Assembly: GCA_037386965.1 (NCBI GenBank)
Contig: JARRLN010000005.1
Location: 1 to 43,867 of the forward strand
Source of the DNA: Nitrospirota bacterium
GTDB lineage: Bacteria > Nitrospirota > Thermodesulfovibrionia > Thermodesulfovibrionales > JdFR-86
Length of the DNA: 43,867 bases
Direction of reading: 5' to 3'
In this document: positions 7,635 through 14,380 of the stretch, in pieces
How positions within the stretch are numbered: position 1 is the first letter of the stretch
Layout of the letters: every line of letters starts with the position of its first letter
Notes under the pieces: model-generated
What the model was told of the DNA's origin: nothing
Databases searched by the model: none
What the model saw: only the letters and a program-made list of their open reading frames with translations
Made by a program: the position numbers and the translations under genes

Positions 7635-9104
7635 ATGGGTTTTGACCTCTTTATAGGGCAATTCTTCGGCCACGTCTGGCCCCACATCGTTGGCGTTCTG
7701 ACCGTGCTGGTGACTCTTCTGGCTTCCGGCCACGCGGTCCTTCACAAGAGGGAGACCCTCTCGGCGGTGGCCTGGGTGGCCGTCATATGGCTTGTGCCCG
7801 TCGTGGGAGCCGCCCTGTACGTCCTGCTGGGGATAAACCGCATCAAGCGCCGTGCGGCGGCTTTGCGCTCCGACCAGACGCATCTGAGCGCCCATCTGGG
7901 CAGGGAAGAGTTTTTCGTCTCCAACTTCGGCCGGGCCCTCCCCGGGCACGAGCAGTTCATGGCCCTGTCGAACCTCGTGGAGCAGATCGTGGGCGCCCCC
8001 CTGCTCAGGGGCAACAGCGTGGAGCCTCTGGTGGGCGGCGGGCAGGCGTATGCCGCCATGGTCGAGGCCATTGAGGAGGCGCGCCGCTGCGTGGCCCTTT
8101 CCACCTATATATTCGACAACGACAGGGCCGGCCGTATGTTCCTCCACGCCCTGACCGGGGCGGTCTCCCGCGGGGTCGACGTGCGGGTGCTGGTGGACGG
8201 CGTGGGCGCCCGCTACTCCTGGCCTCCCATGACCCGCGTCCTCCGCGAAGCGGGCGTCAGGGTGGCCCGCTTTCTTCCCCCTTCGATACCCTGGCGCATG
8301 CCGGTGATGAACCTCCGCAACCACAGGAAAATCCTGGTGGCCGACGGCTCCGTGGGGTTCACCGGGGGCATGAACATACGGGAGGGGCACGTGGTGGAGG
8401 ACAACCCCGCCTATCCGATACAGGACCTGCACTTCCGCGTGCAGGGCCCCGTGGTCGCTCACTTTCAGGAGATTTTCGCGGACGACTGGCATTTCTGCAC
8501 CGGAGAGAGGCTTGAGGGGCCGCTGTGGTATCCGCCCATCGAGGAGGCGGGCCCGGTCATCGCCCGGGCCATCCCCGACGGCCCCGACGAGGACTACGAA
8601 AAGCTCCTCTGGACCGTCCAGGGTGCCCTGGCCTGCGCGAGGTCCTCCGTGCGGGTGGTCACGCCGTACTTCCTTCCGGACCACGCCCTCATAACATCGC
8701 TGAACCTGGCCTCCATGCGCGGCGTGCACGTGGAAATCATCCTCCCGGAGGTCAACAACCTCCCCATGGTCAAATGGGCCTCCATGGCCCTTTTGCCCCA
8801 GGTCCTGGAGCACGGCTGCCGGGTCTGGTTGACGCCGCCTCCCTTTGACCACAGCAAGCTCATGCTCGTCGACAGCGTCTGGATGCTCTTCGGTTCGGGC
8901 AATTGGGACGCCAGGAGCTTCAAGCTGAACTTCGAGTTCAACGTCGAGTGCTACGACCCCACCATGGCCCGGAGGCTCAACCAGGTGGTGGACAAGAAGC
9001 TCCAGGGCGCCCGGGAACTGACCCTCACGGACCTGACCACGGGGCGCCCCTTGCCCCTGAAGCTCCGCGACGGGGTGGCAAGGCTCCTTTCCCCTTACCT
9101 CTGA
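7635..9104 (+). CDS. cls: Cardiolipin synthase (phospholipase D superfamily)
   Basis: 489 aa. Two N-terminal membrane segments (about 5-30 and 38-65), then two PLD domains with HKD motifs: NHRKILVADGSVGFTGG (His230) and DHSKLMLVDSVWMLFGSGN (His406). This is the bacterial Cls layout: condensation of two phosphatidylglycerol molecules into cardiolipin at the inner membrane, through a phosphatidyl-histidine intermediate. The ATG at 7635 gives the normal length; the frame is open upstream into the terminator, which I discount. A TATAGT with extended TGG at 7610-7618 lies 16 nt before the ATG with no clear Shine-Dalgarno, so the leader is very short. Independent of the upstream operon because of the terminator. 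Confidence 0.95.
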   Translation: MGFDLFIGQFFGHVWPHIVGVLTVLVTLLASGHAVLHKRETLSAVAWVAVIWLVPVVGAALYVLLGINRIKRRAAALRSDQTHLSAHLGREEFFVSNFGRALPGHEQFMALSNLVEQIVGAPLLRGNSVEPLVGGGQAYAAMVEAIEEARRCVALSTYIFDNDRAGRMFLHALTGAVSRGVDVRVLVDGVGARYSWPPMTRVLREAGVRVARFLPPSIPWRMPVMNLRNHRKILVADGSVGFTGGMNIREGHVVEDNPAYPIQDLHFRVQGPVVAHFQEIFADDWHFCTGERLEGPLWYPPIEEAGPVIARAIPDGPDEDYEKLLWTVQGALACARSSVRVVTPYFLPDHALITSLNLASMRGVHVEIILPEVNNLPMVKWASMALLPQVLEHGCRVWLTPPPFDHSKLMLVDSVWMLFGSGNWDARSFKLNFEFNVECYDPTMARRLNQVVDKKLQGARELTLTDLTTGRPLPLKLRDGVARLLSPYL

Positions 9105-9241
9105 GGCCGGCTCCCCGGTTCGGGGCGGCCGCGGCGGACTTTTTACGGAGCAATGAAGGGACGGGGCCTTTCTTCAGGGCGCCCGGCGTACTATAATCGT
9201 GTACGGTTTCTACCGACCGAAAGTCACGGCAAGGAGGAGAC

Positions 9242-9718
9242 ATGCAGGTACTGGTTCTTTACTATTCCAAGGGAGGGAACACCCGCAAGCTGGCAGAAGA
9301 GGTGGCCAGGGGCGTGGAGTCCACGGGGGCCAAGGCGGTGATGAGGAACACCGGGGAGGTCACCAAGGACGATTTCCTCAACGCGGCGGGCATCATAGCG
9401 GGCTCTCCGGTTTATTTCGGCGTCATGGCCTGGGAACTCAAGAAGATATTCGACGAGTTCGTGGGGACGCGGAGAAAGATGGAAGGCAAGGTGGGAGCCG
9501 CCTTCGCCACCGGGGGACATCCCACCGGAGGGAAGGAGACCACGATATTCTCCATCCTTCAGTGCATGCTCATCTATGGAATGGCCGTGGTGGGCGACCC
9601 CATGAGTGCATCGGGCCACTACGGGGTCGGGTGCGTGGGCGCTCCGGACGAGCAGGCGGCCGAGCACGGGAGGCTCCTGGGCGCCCGGGTGGCCGAGCTC
9701 TGTAAGAAACTCGGGTAG
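9242..9718 (+). CDS. Flavodoxin-fold NAD(P)H/FMN protein (WrbA-like)
   Basis: 158 aa. The N-terminus MQVLVLYYSKGGNTRKLAEE is a flavodoxin/WrbA FMN-phosphate loop (S-K-G-G-N-T). Further family segments are AGSPVYFGVMAWELKKIFDEF and AFATGGHPTGGKETT, which line the flavin site. Likely an FMN-binding NAD(P)H:quinone oxidoreductase or electron-carrier protein in the cytosol. AAGGAGGAG precedes the ATG, and TATAAT (9192-9197) supplies a probable -10 with a 35-40 nt leader. Monocistronic. Family certain, substrate not. Confidence 0.9.
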   Translation: MQVLVLYYSKGGNTRKLAEEVARGVESTGAKAVMRNTGEVTKDDFLNAAGIIAGSPVYFGVMAWELKKIFDEFVGTRRKMEGKVGAAFATGGHPTGGKETTIFSILQCMLIYGMAVVGDPMSASGHYGVGCVGAPDEQAAEHGRLLGARVAELCKKLG

Positions 9719-9819
9719 AGGGGTGCCCGTTGTGCGGCTGACCATCGCCGCTTAAGGCGTTCCCTGGGCTTCGTGCGGGGACGCCGACCGGAGGGCTTTC
9801 ACCGCCCTTCCTGCTCCGG

Positions 9820-9828
9820 TGCTATAAT
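9820..9828 (+). promoter_or_regulatory. Extended -10 (TGCTATAAT), likely leaderless transcript
   Basis: The hexamer ends 6 nt before the ATG at 9835 and there is no Shine-Dalgarno, so transcription should begin at or next to the start codon. Confidence 0.6.
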
Positions 9829-9834
9829 CAAGGG

Positions 9835-10125
9835 ATGGAGGATTTTCTCAGGTCTCTGTTCGAGCGCCTGCAGGTCCGGTCCCATTCCCAGGCAGTCAGG
9901 CTCGTCAAGACCGTGGTGGGGTTTACCCTTCTTCTGGCCGGCATCGCCATGACCGTCCTGCCCGGCCCCGCCGTGGTCGTCATCCCCCTGGCCCTGGGCA
10001 TCCTTGCCAGCGAGTTCCTCTGGGCGCGGCGCCTCCTCCAGCGTTTCCACCGGGAGTTCAACAACTTGCGAAACCATCAGAATAACAAGCGGAAGAAAGG
10101 CGAAAGGGCCGAAAGGAAGGATTGA
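9835..10125 (+). CDS. PGPGW-type small transmembrane protein
   Basis: 96 aa. After a charged N-terminus, LLLAGIAMTVLPGPAVVVIP holds the PGP core of the putative transmembrane PGPGW family, followed by LGILASEFLWARRLL and a basic, Lys/Arg-rich tail. Two membrane segments are expected (about 26-46 and 48-65). Function is unknown in the family. The gene has no ribosome site and a -10 box 6 nt upstream. It ends just before the large GC palindrome at 10130-10165. Confidence 0.85.
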   Translation: MEDFLRSLFERLQVRSHSQAVRLVKTVVGFTLLLAGIAMTVLPGPAVVVIPLALGILASEFLWARRLLQRFHREFNNLRNHQNNKRKKGERAERKD

Positions 10126-10129
10126 AGCC

Positions 10130-10176
10130 GTGCCCCCCGCTGTGCCACTGGCACAGCGGGGGCACGGTTCTGTGCC
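10130..10176. promoter_or_regulatory. Large palindrome pair: candidate activator site and/or terminator
   Basis: 10130-10165 forms a near-perfect hairpin with core TGTGCC-ACT-GGCACA (10141-10155). An overlapping repeat, GGCAC-N6-GTGCC, runs 10161-10176. No T tract follows, so a pure terminator role is doubtful. Its position, 86-107 bp upstream of the -24 element at 10253, fits an enhancer for a sigma-54 activator other than the one serving P1 and P2 (TGTGCC rather than TGTCCC). Confidence 0.55.
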
Positions 10177-10252
10177 GCCGCCTGCGCCTCGGCCCGGAGC
10201 GCCCAGCCTGAAAAGGGCCCATGAAAGAGGCTTTTCGTCGTTTTCTTCCTTA

Positions 10253-10268
10253 TGGCACGCATCTTGAC
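10253..10268 (+). promoter_or_regulatory. Sigma-54-like promoter P3
   Basis: TGGCACG-N4-TTGAC: a consensus -24 half (GG at 10254-10255), with GA instead of GC at the -12 (10266-10267), spacing 12 bp. The predicted start near 10279 leaves a 13-nt leader that just holds the Shine-Dalgarno of the STAS gene. Confidence 0.6.
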
Positions 10269-10291
10269 TGCTCCGGCGCGAGGAGGGCCGG

Positions 10292-10693
10292 GTGATTGCC
10301 TCCAAGACCCTGGAGTCAGGCTGCGTGGGAGAGCTTTGCGTCACGGGTGCTCTTCCGCTGGAGGACATGGATGAGCTTGCGATAGCCCTGATGCGCATGC
10401 TCTTCAGCTACGAGCACGTGGTGCTCAACCTCGAGGGCCTGACATCCCTGGACTCCCCGTGCCTGCGCGTCCTGTGCTCCGTGCACAGGATGTCCGAAAA
10501 CCTGAACAAGTCCATGACCTTGCGCGGCAAGAGCCTCGAGGTCCTCGAGGCTCTTGTGCAGAAAGGCGGTTACTGCGCGCGCCCCTGCGCCTTGAGGTCT
10601 CTGGGCACGCGCTGTTTCTTCCGGGGGCGGGAGCCCCGGCGGCGGGACCTCGGAGGCGGGTCCGCTACCGGTCGTGCTTCTGAATCATCTTGA
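10292..10693 (+). CDS. STAS-domain protein with Cys-rich C-terminus
   Basis: 133 aa from GTG, with AGGAGG 5 nt upstream. Residues 1-90 fit a STAS (anti-sigma-factor antagonist) domain: strand GELCVTGALP, then VVLNLEGLTSLDSPCLRVL, where LDSPCLRVL matches the D-S-x-G-L-x-x-L loop whose Ser is phosphorylated in SpoIIAA-type proteins, then helix VHRMSENLNKSM. The tail GYCARPCALRSLGTRCFFRG holds three Cys in a short basic stretch, possibly a metal or redox site. The C-terminal 29 bp overlap the 3' end of the convergent disulfide isomerase gene. Likely a phospho-switch component; the partner kinase is not in the window. Confidence 0.75.
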   Translation: MIASKTLESGCVGELCVTGALPLEDMDELAIALMRMLFSYEHVVLNLEGLTSLDSPCLRVLCSVHRMSENLNKSMTLRGKSLEVLEALVQKGGYCARPCALRSLGTRCFFRGREPRRRDLGGGSATGRASESS

Positions 10694-11444
10694 GAAGCTC
10701 CTCCGCACTCACGGCCCCGCTGGCGAGAGTGCCGTCCTCGAAGACCATGGCGGGAGTGCCGTCGATTCCCATGCTCCGGGCAAGCCGGACGGTCTGGTCG
10801 ACGACGTCCGTCTGGCATGTGGGGTCCGGGAGGGTCTTTCTCGCGTACGCATCCTCCAGCATCGCAAGCGCCTTGTCGTTGGAGCCCGCGCAGACGATGG
10901 CCTTTGCCATTTTGTAGGCCTGCGGATGTATCTGTGCCAGGGGGAGCATCTTCAGGTAAAAGACGACATCGTCCCTTTCCGCTATCACCTTCTTCATCTC
11001 CTGATGAAGTTTTGCGCAGTAGGGTCACTGCGGGTCGTCAAAGACGACGACCCGATGCTTGGCCTGGGCGTTGCCCAGTGTGATGGCGTCCTTCAGGGGG
11101 ATGGCCGAAAAGTCCACCTTGGTGATCTCGTTGTACCTTTGCTTGGTGAGGTTTTCCCGGGTGGCAATCTCGACGACGGAGCCCAGGATGATGTGCTTTC
11201 CCGCCTGGTCGAGGTAAACGATGCCCTTCTTGCCCTTGCTCATCAGGACCACTTCCCAGAGGCCTTTCACCTCGGCAGGCTTGACGCTGAGCACCTGGAC
11301 ATCCGAAACCAGGGGACGGATGATATCTTCGGCCTCCTTGGTGCTCAGGGACTTCTCGGAGGCGGCGATTCCCATTGCCCCGGCCACAAGCAACGCGGCC
11401 AGGACCAGAAGAAGCGCCGGTTTCCAGCTGTTGCGGTTTCCCAT
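10665..11444 (-). CDS. DsbC/DsbG-like disulfide isomerase, probable selenoprotein (in-frame TGA at 11025-11027)
   Basis: 260 codons, including one internal TGA at residue 140. The N-terminus is a signal peptide (WKPALLLVLAALLVAGAMG), followed by a DsbC-type N-terminal domain (about 30-120). The thioredoxin-fold domain begins VVVFDDPQ-TGA-PYCAKLH, so the TGA falls exactly where DsbC/DsbG proteins have the first Cys of Cys-Pro-Tyr-Cys. Reading it as selenocysteine gives a U-P-Y-C active site (U140, C143). Downstream are the structural pair in AIVCAGS and DPTCQT and the cis-Pro loop IDGTPAMVF, so the frame is intact on both sides. AAGGAG lies 7 nt before the ATG. Predicted periplasmic thiol-disulfide isomerase or reductase. 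Alternatives: a pseudogene or a sequencing error of TGC to TGA. Confidence 0.85.
10992..11009 (-). promoter_or_regulatory. Candidate bacterial SECIS hairpin
   Basis: In the mRNA, CUUCAUC-AGGA-GAUGAAG forms a perfect 7-bp stem with a 4-nt loop. It starts 15 nt after the UGA, and the loop lies 22 nt after it. A G among the first two loop bases and this distance agree with the general rules for bacterial SECIS elements read by SelB. Confidence 0.7.
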
Positions 11445-11517
11445 TATGGCTCCTTGAGAGTAAATTTTCGCTTTTCCGTTCAGGCGTTCTATTATAAACC
11501 CTGCGGTCCCTTTTTTC

Positions 11518-11865
11518 CTATGCCCGTTCCCCGGTCCGGACGTTCGGGTCGCATCGGGAGGATGCGGGACCCCGCGTGGAAGCCAGCAGCCGGAGGTCCG
11601 TGAAGACGGGGCCTTCGTCGCAGCAGGGAAACAGCATCTGCACGAACTTCCTGAGATAGGCGGACCTGCGGTGCTCCTCCTGGGCCTTGTCGTCGCGGAA
11701 TGCCATGAGATGGACGAAGGTGACGCCGTCCTCCTCTTGATAGGCCTCGTACAACAGGGTGCCCGCCTCCTTCCTGCCGACGCTTTGCACGAAATCAGCC
11801 ACGGCCCGTCTGGTTTCGTCCACCTTCCCCCGCTTTACCCTGTATCTGGCCATGATGTGCGTCAC
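11518..11865 (-). CDS. Antibiotic biosynthesis monooxygenase-like (ABM fold) protein
   Basis: 115 aa from GTG 11865, with GGAGGAGG upstream; ATG 11853 is four codons further in. The pattern MARYRVKRGKVDETRRAVAD.., EAGTLLYEAYQEEDGVTFVHL and HRRSAYLRKFVQML is that of the dimeric alpha/beta-barrel ABM/quinol monooxygenase family. These are small cofactor-free or heme-binding enzymes, and many members have no known substrate. The C-terminus carries CC in LFPCCDEGPVF. It lies 59 bp upstream of the disulfide isomerase start in the same orientation, without clear linkage. Confidence 0.75.
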   Translation of the reverse strand: MTHIMARYRVKRGKVDETRRAVADFVQSVGRKEAGTLLYEAYQEEDGVTFVHLMAFRDDKAQEEHRRSAYLRKFVQMLFPCCDEGPVFTDLRLLASTRGPASSRCDPNVRTGERA

Positions 11866-11924
11866 GACCGCGCCTCCTCCATGGAACGGGCTTGAATCCA
11901 TTGTCGGGCATTTCGGAGGAGATG

Positions 11925-12356
11925 TCAAAAGCCTTCGGGAGGAGGAGGGGCCAGGCGTTTCACGTCCGGAGGGAGACGCCGGGGCCGGCCCCGGCCGTCG
12001 GCGCAGGCCAGGGTCACGGTGGCCTCCGCACACAGGGTATCGTCCCTCCGGACGAGATGTCTGAGGGTCATTGTGGCCCTGCCCAGCTCGGCGACCTCGG
12101 TGCTCACTTGAAGGACCTCGCCCAGCCGGACGGGCCTTCTGTAGCGGATGTCCACACGGGTTACCACATAGGAGAGGCCTTCGCCGTGGGCGCCCAGGAC
12201 GTCCACCCCCCGCTCTTCGAAAAAATCCATCCGGGCCCTCTCCATGTACCGGAGATAGTTGGCATAGTAGACCACGCCGCCGGCGTCCGTGTCCTCGTAG
12301 TAAATCTTGACTCTGATGGAGTGGGCCGGCTCTCTGGTCTCTCTATTTCCGCTCAT
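11925..12356 (-). CDS. YbgC-like acyl-CoA thioesterase (hot-dog fold)
   Basis: 143 aa. YYEDTDAGGVVYYANYLRYM is the 4-hydroxybenzoyl-CoA thioesterase/YbgC signature with the catalytic Asp in D-T-D-A-G-G-V-V-Y; IRYRRPVRLGEVLQV and the later strands complete a single hot-dog domain. It hydrolyses short-chain or hydroxy acyl-CoA thioesters in the cytosol; in many bacteria it sits with tol-pal genes, which are absent here. The C-terminus is Pro-rich (LAPPPPEGF). Confidence 0.92.
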   Translation of the reverse strand: MSGNRETREPAHSIRVKIYYEDTDAGGVVYYANYLRYMERARMDFFEERGVDVLGAHGEGLSYVVTRVDIRYRRPVRLGEVLQVSTEVAELGRATMTLRHLVRRDDTLCAEATVTLACADGRGRPRRLPPDVKRLAPPPPEGF

Positions 12357-12422
12357 GGGGGGCTTCGGCGCCGCGGCTGGCCGAGAAGCGGGAAAGAGGC
12401 CGGCTGTGGATGCCCGAGGAGT

Positions 12423-12947
12423 TCAGTCTTCCTCCGACCAATCCCAGGCGTAAGCGCTCCTGGCCTTGACCGCTTTGCGTTTCTCCGAGTCGCCGAAGGT
12501 CCCGGCGAATGCCCTTATCTTTTCCCTGTGGCGCTCCATCTCAGACACGGTGGCTTTCGCGCTCTCCGAGGCCAGGTACTTTCCGATGAGGAAGCGGAAA
12601 ACGTCGTTCACTTCGGAGGACTCTATTTTCGCCGCCAGGAAGTAGGCCTCGTCCAGGCTCTCCACGTGCTCCGCGGCTGCCCCTTTCAGAAGCGAGAGCA
12701 CCCGCCGGGCTTTCTCGAGCATCTCGGGGTCCGCGGGGGTGTCCAGCTCGTCCCGGGGCAGCAGGCTCATCATCTGCGAGAGGTCCCGGGAGTGCTGTAT
12801 CTCATCGGCCATCATGCCTTTCCAGAAGCGGGCGGCCTCGGCAACATGAGAGAAGGCGTAGGAGAGCTTCAGATAAAACGCGTACGCCTCCGTCTCGGCG
12901 TGCACCGCGGTCTGGAAAAGGTCGAATATGGTCCCTTTGGTTTCCAT
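12423..12947 (-). CDS. Ferritin-like (rubrerythrin-type) diiron protein
   Basis: 174 aa from ATG 12947. A four-helix bundle is suggested by HAETEAYAFYLKLS (Glu-x6-Tyr of helix A), ADEIQHSRDL (Glu-x2-His of helix B), SLDEAYFLAAKIESSEV and HREKIRAFA. This resembles the ferritin-like domain of rubrerythrins and bacterial DUF-type diiron proteins; no rubredoxin Cys-x2-Cys module is present. Probable role in iron or peroxide handling. The frame is open upstream, but the TATAAT at 13000-13005 (minus strand) supports the shorter start. Confidence 0.8.
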   Translation of the reverse strand: METKGTIFDLFQTAVHAETEAYAFYLKLSYAFSHVAEAARFWKGMMADEIQHSRDLSQMMSLLPRDELDTPADPEMLEKARRVLSLLKGAAAEHVESLDEAYFLAAKIESSEVNDVFRFLIGKYLASESAKATVSEMERHREKIRAFAGTFGDSEKRKAVKARSAYAWDWSEED

Positions 12948-13055
12948 GGCGGCGTTTCGGGTCCTGCGGAATGATTGTGCTCCATCCGCCAGGGACTCTA
13001 TTATACCCCACCGGGTGCCGGAGGTGCGAGGGACGTTCCGCTTTCCCGGTGTTTG

Positions 13056-13064
13056 TGGTATCAT
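13056..13064 (+). promoter_or_regulatory. Extended -10 (TGGTATCAT), likely leaderless transcript
   Basis: The hexamer ends 7 nt before ATG 13072 and there is no Shine-Dalgarno. Confidence 0.5.
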
Positions 13065-13071
13065 CTGTCGC

Positions 13072-13536
13072 ATGATGACGCCCAGCGAAGTGCGGAGAAA
13101 GATACTCCTTGCCCTGTATGAGCATTCCCGCCCGGGGGAGGGGGAGTACCTGGACACTTCCGAACTGTTCAAGCGCCTGAAGCTCGAAGACCTGGTCGAG
13201 TACTGGGAGGACATCCGCTACCTGCACGACGAGGAGTACGTGGACGGCACCCCGGTCCCGTACATGAGGCAGGGCTACATGCCCCGGGTCCGCCTTACCG
13301 CCAAGGGCCTGGCGGTGGCGGAAGACCCCGAAAAACTGGACCGCGCCTTTCCAGGGGACCCCGCTCGACACGCCGTGGAGGCCTTCCTGAAAAGCTACCG
13401 CCTCGAGCTGGAGAAGGCCCTCGTCGCCGACGAGGAGAAGGAACGGATATTTCTGCATCTGGAGCGCCTCGCCTCTCATCCGGTGGGGATGAGGGTCCTG
13501 GAGAAGGTCCTCACCTCCAGGGAGGCCGGGGGATAA
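13072..13536 (+). CDS. Winged-helix-like hypothetical protein
   Basis: 154 aa. Not recognised. The first 85 residues (TPSEVRRKILLALYEHSRP, DTSELFKRLK, LVEYWEDIRYLHDEEYVDG, RLTAKGLAVAE) have the helix-helix-wing pattern of a DNA-binding winged helix of the PadR/MarR type. The C-terminal half is acidic helix (ALVADEEKERIFLHLERLA). Possible transcription factor. Divergent from the ferritin-like gene across a 124-bp promoter region and close to uppP downstream. Confidence 0.7.
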   Translation: MMTPSEVRRKILLALYEHSRPGEGEYLDTSELFKRLKLEDLVEYWEDIRYLHDEEYVDGTPVPYMRQGYMPRVRLTAKGLAVAEDPEKLDRAFPGDPARHAVEAFLKSYRLELEKALVADEEKERIFLHLERLASHPVGMRVLEKVLTSREAGG

Positions 13537-13595
13537 AGTCCTTCCCCGGTCCGCTCCGGTCCCTTCCCTGTATATACAAAAACCGCCCTTCCGCT

Positions 13596-13604
13596 TGATA
13601 TAAT
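13596..13604 (+). promoter_or_regulatory. Extended -10 (TGATATAAT) of uppP-ftsK
   Basis: ATG codons follow at 2 nt (13607) and 8 nt (13613). The second would give a leaderless message. No Shine-Dalgarno is present. Confidence 0.55.
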
Positions 13605-13606
13605 GG

Positions 13607-14380
13607 ATGGTCATGGTCGCTGCGGTCCTCCTGGGAATCGTGCAAGGCATCACGGAGTTCTTCCCCATAAGCTCCACGGCCCATCTCGTCCTTTTCCCCT
13701 GGTTCTTCGGCTGGACCGGCACCCTGAATTCTCTTGCCTTCGACGTCGCACTGCACGGGGGCACCCTGGTCAGCCTTCTGATATGTTTCCGCCGGGACCT
13801 CGTCGCGATGCTCCGGGAAGACAGGCGGCTCCTTCTTTTCATCGCCGCCGGCACGGTGCCGGCGGGCTTGGCGGGCCTGCTCTTCGAGGAGCAGGTGGGA
13901 GGGCTGTTAAGGGTCCCCGTCGTTATCGCCGCGGCCCTGGTGGTGGTGGGTGTGGTGATGTATGTTTCGGAGCGTTTTGGGAAGGGCAGGCCCCTGGCGG
14001 GCATAACGCTCCGGGATGCCCTCTTCGTCGGCGCGGCCCAGGCGATGGCCCTGGTGCCGGGGGTGTCGCGCTCCGGCATCACCATCTCCGCCGGCCTGAT
14101 GCGGGGGGTGGGGCGGGAGGACGCCGCGCGTTTCTCCTTTCTCCTTTCCATCCCCGTGGTGGCGGGCGCCGCCGTCCTGGAGGGAAAAGAGCTTTTCACG
14201 AGCCCCCAGGCCTATGACCTGCGCCTCGTGGGCGTGGGTTTTCTGGTCTCCACTCTGGTGGGCATCGCTGCCATAGAGTTTCTGCTGCGGTATCTCAAAT
14301 CTCATACGCTGAACCTGTTCGTCCTCTACAGGGTGCTCCTGGCCGCGGTCATCGGAGGTTGGATATGGCTGGGCGGATAA
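13607..14380 (+). CDS. uppP: Undecaprenyl-diphosphate phosphatase (BacA/UppP)
   Basis: 257 aa integral membrane enzyme that dephosphorylates undecaprenyl pyrophosphate to recycle the lipid carrier of cell-wall synthesis. The two family motifs are clear: GIVQGITEFFPISSTAHL (Glu-rich motif, about 10-27) and PGVSRSGITIS (about 150). About eight membrane segments. Two in-frame ATGs exist; 13613 lies 8 nt after the -10 box and may be the real, leaderless start, losing two residues. The 3' end overlaps ftsK by 16 bp. Confidence 0.95.
   Translation: MVMVAAVLLGIVQGITEFFPISSTAHLVLFPWFFGWTGTLNSLAFDVALHGGTLVSLLICFRRDLVAMLREDRRLLLFIAAGTVPAGLAGLLFEEQVGGLLRVPVVIAAALVVVGVVMYVSERFGKGRPLAGITLRDALFVGAAQAMALVPGVSRSGITISAGLMRGVGREDAARFSFLLSIPVVAGAAVLEGKELFTSPQAYDLRLVGVGFLVSTLVGIAAIEFLLRYLKSHTLNLFVLYRVLLAAVIGGWIWLGG

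Noticed and set aside
10130-10165. The large palindrome as a plain Rho-independent terminator
   Set aside because: The stem is strong but no T tract follows, and its position relative to the -24/-12 element suits an enhancer; both roles remain possible.
11025-11027. The TGA in the DsbC-like gene as an ordinary pseudogene stop
   Set aside because: There is only one stop, placed precisely at the redox Cys codon, with intact sequence on both sides and a hairpin at SECIS distance. Random decay would not be expected to choose this codon, though a sequencing error cannot be excluded from sequence alone.
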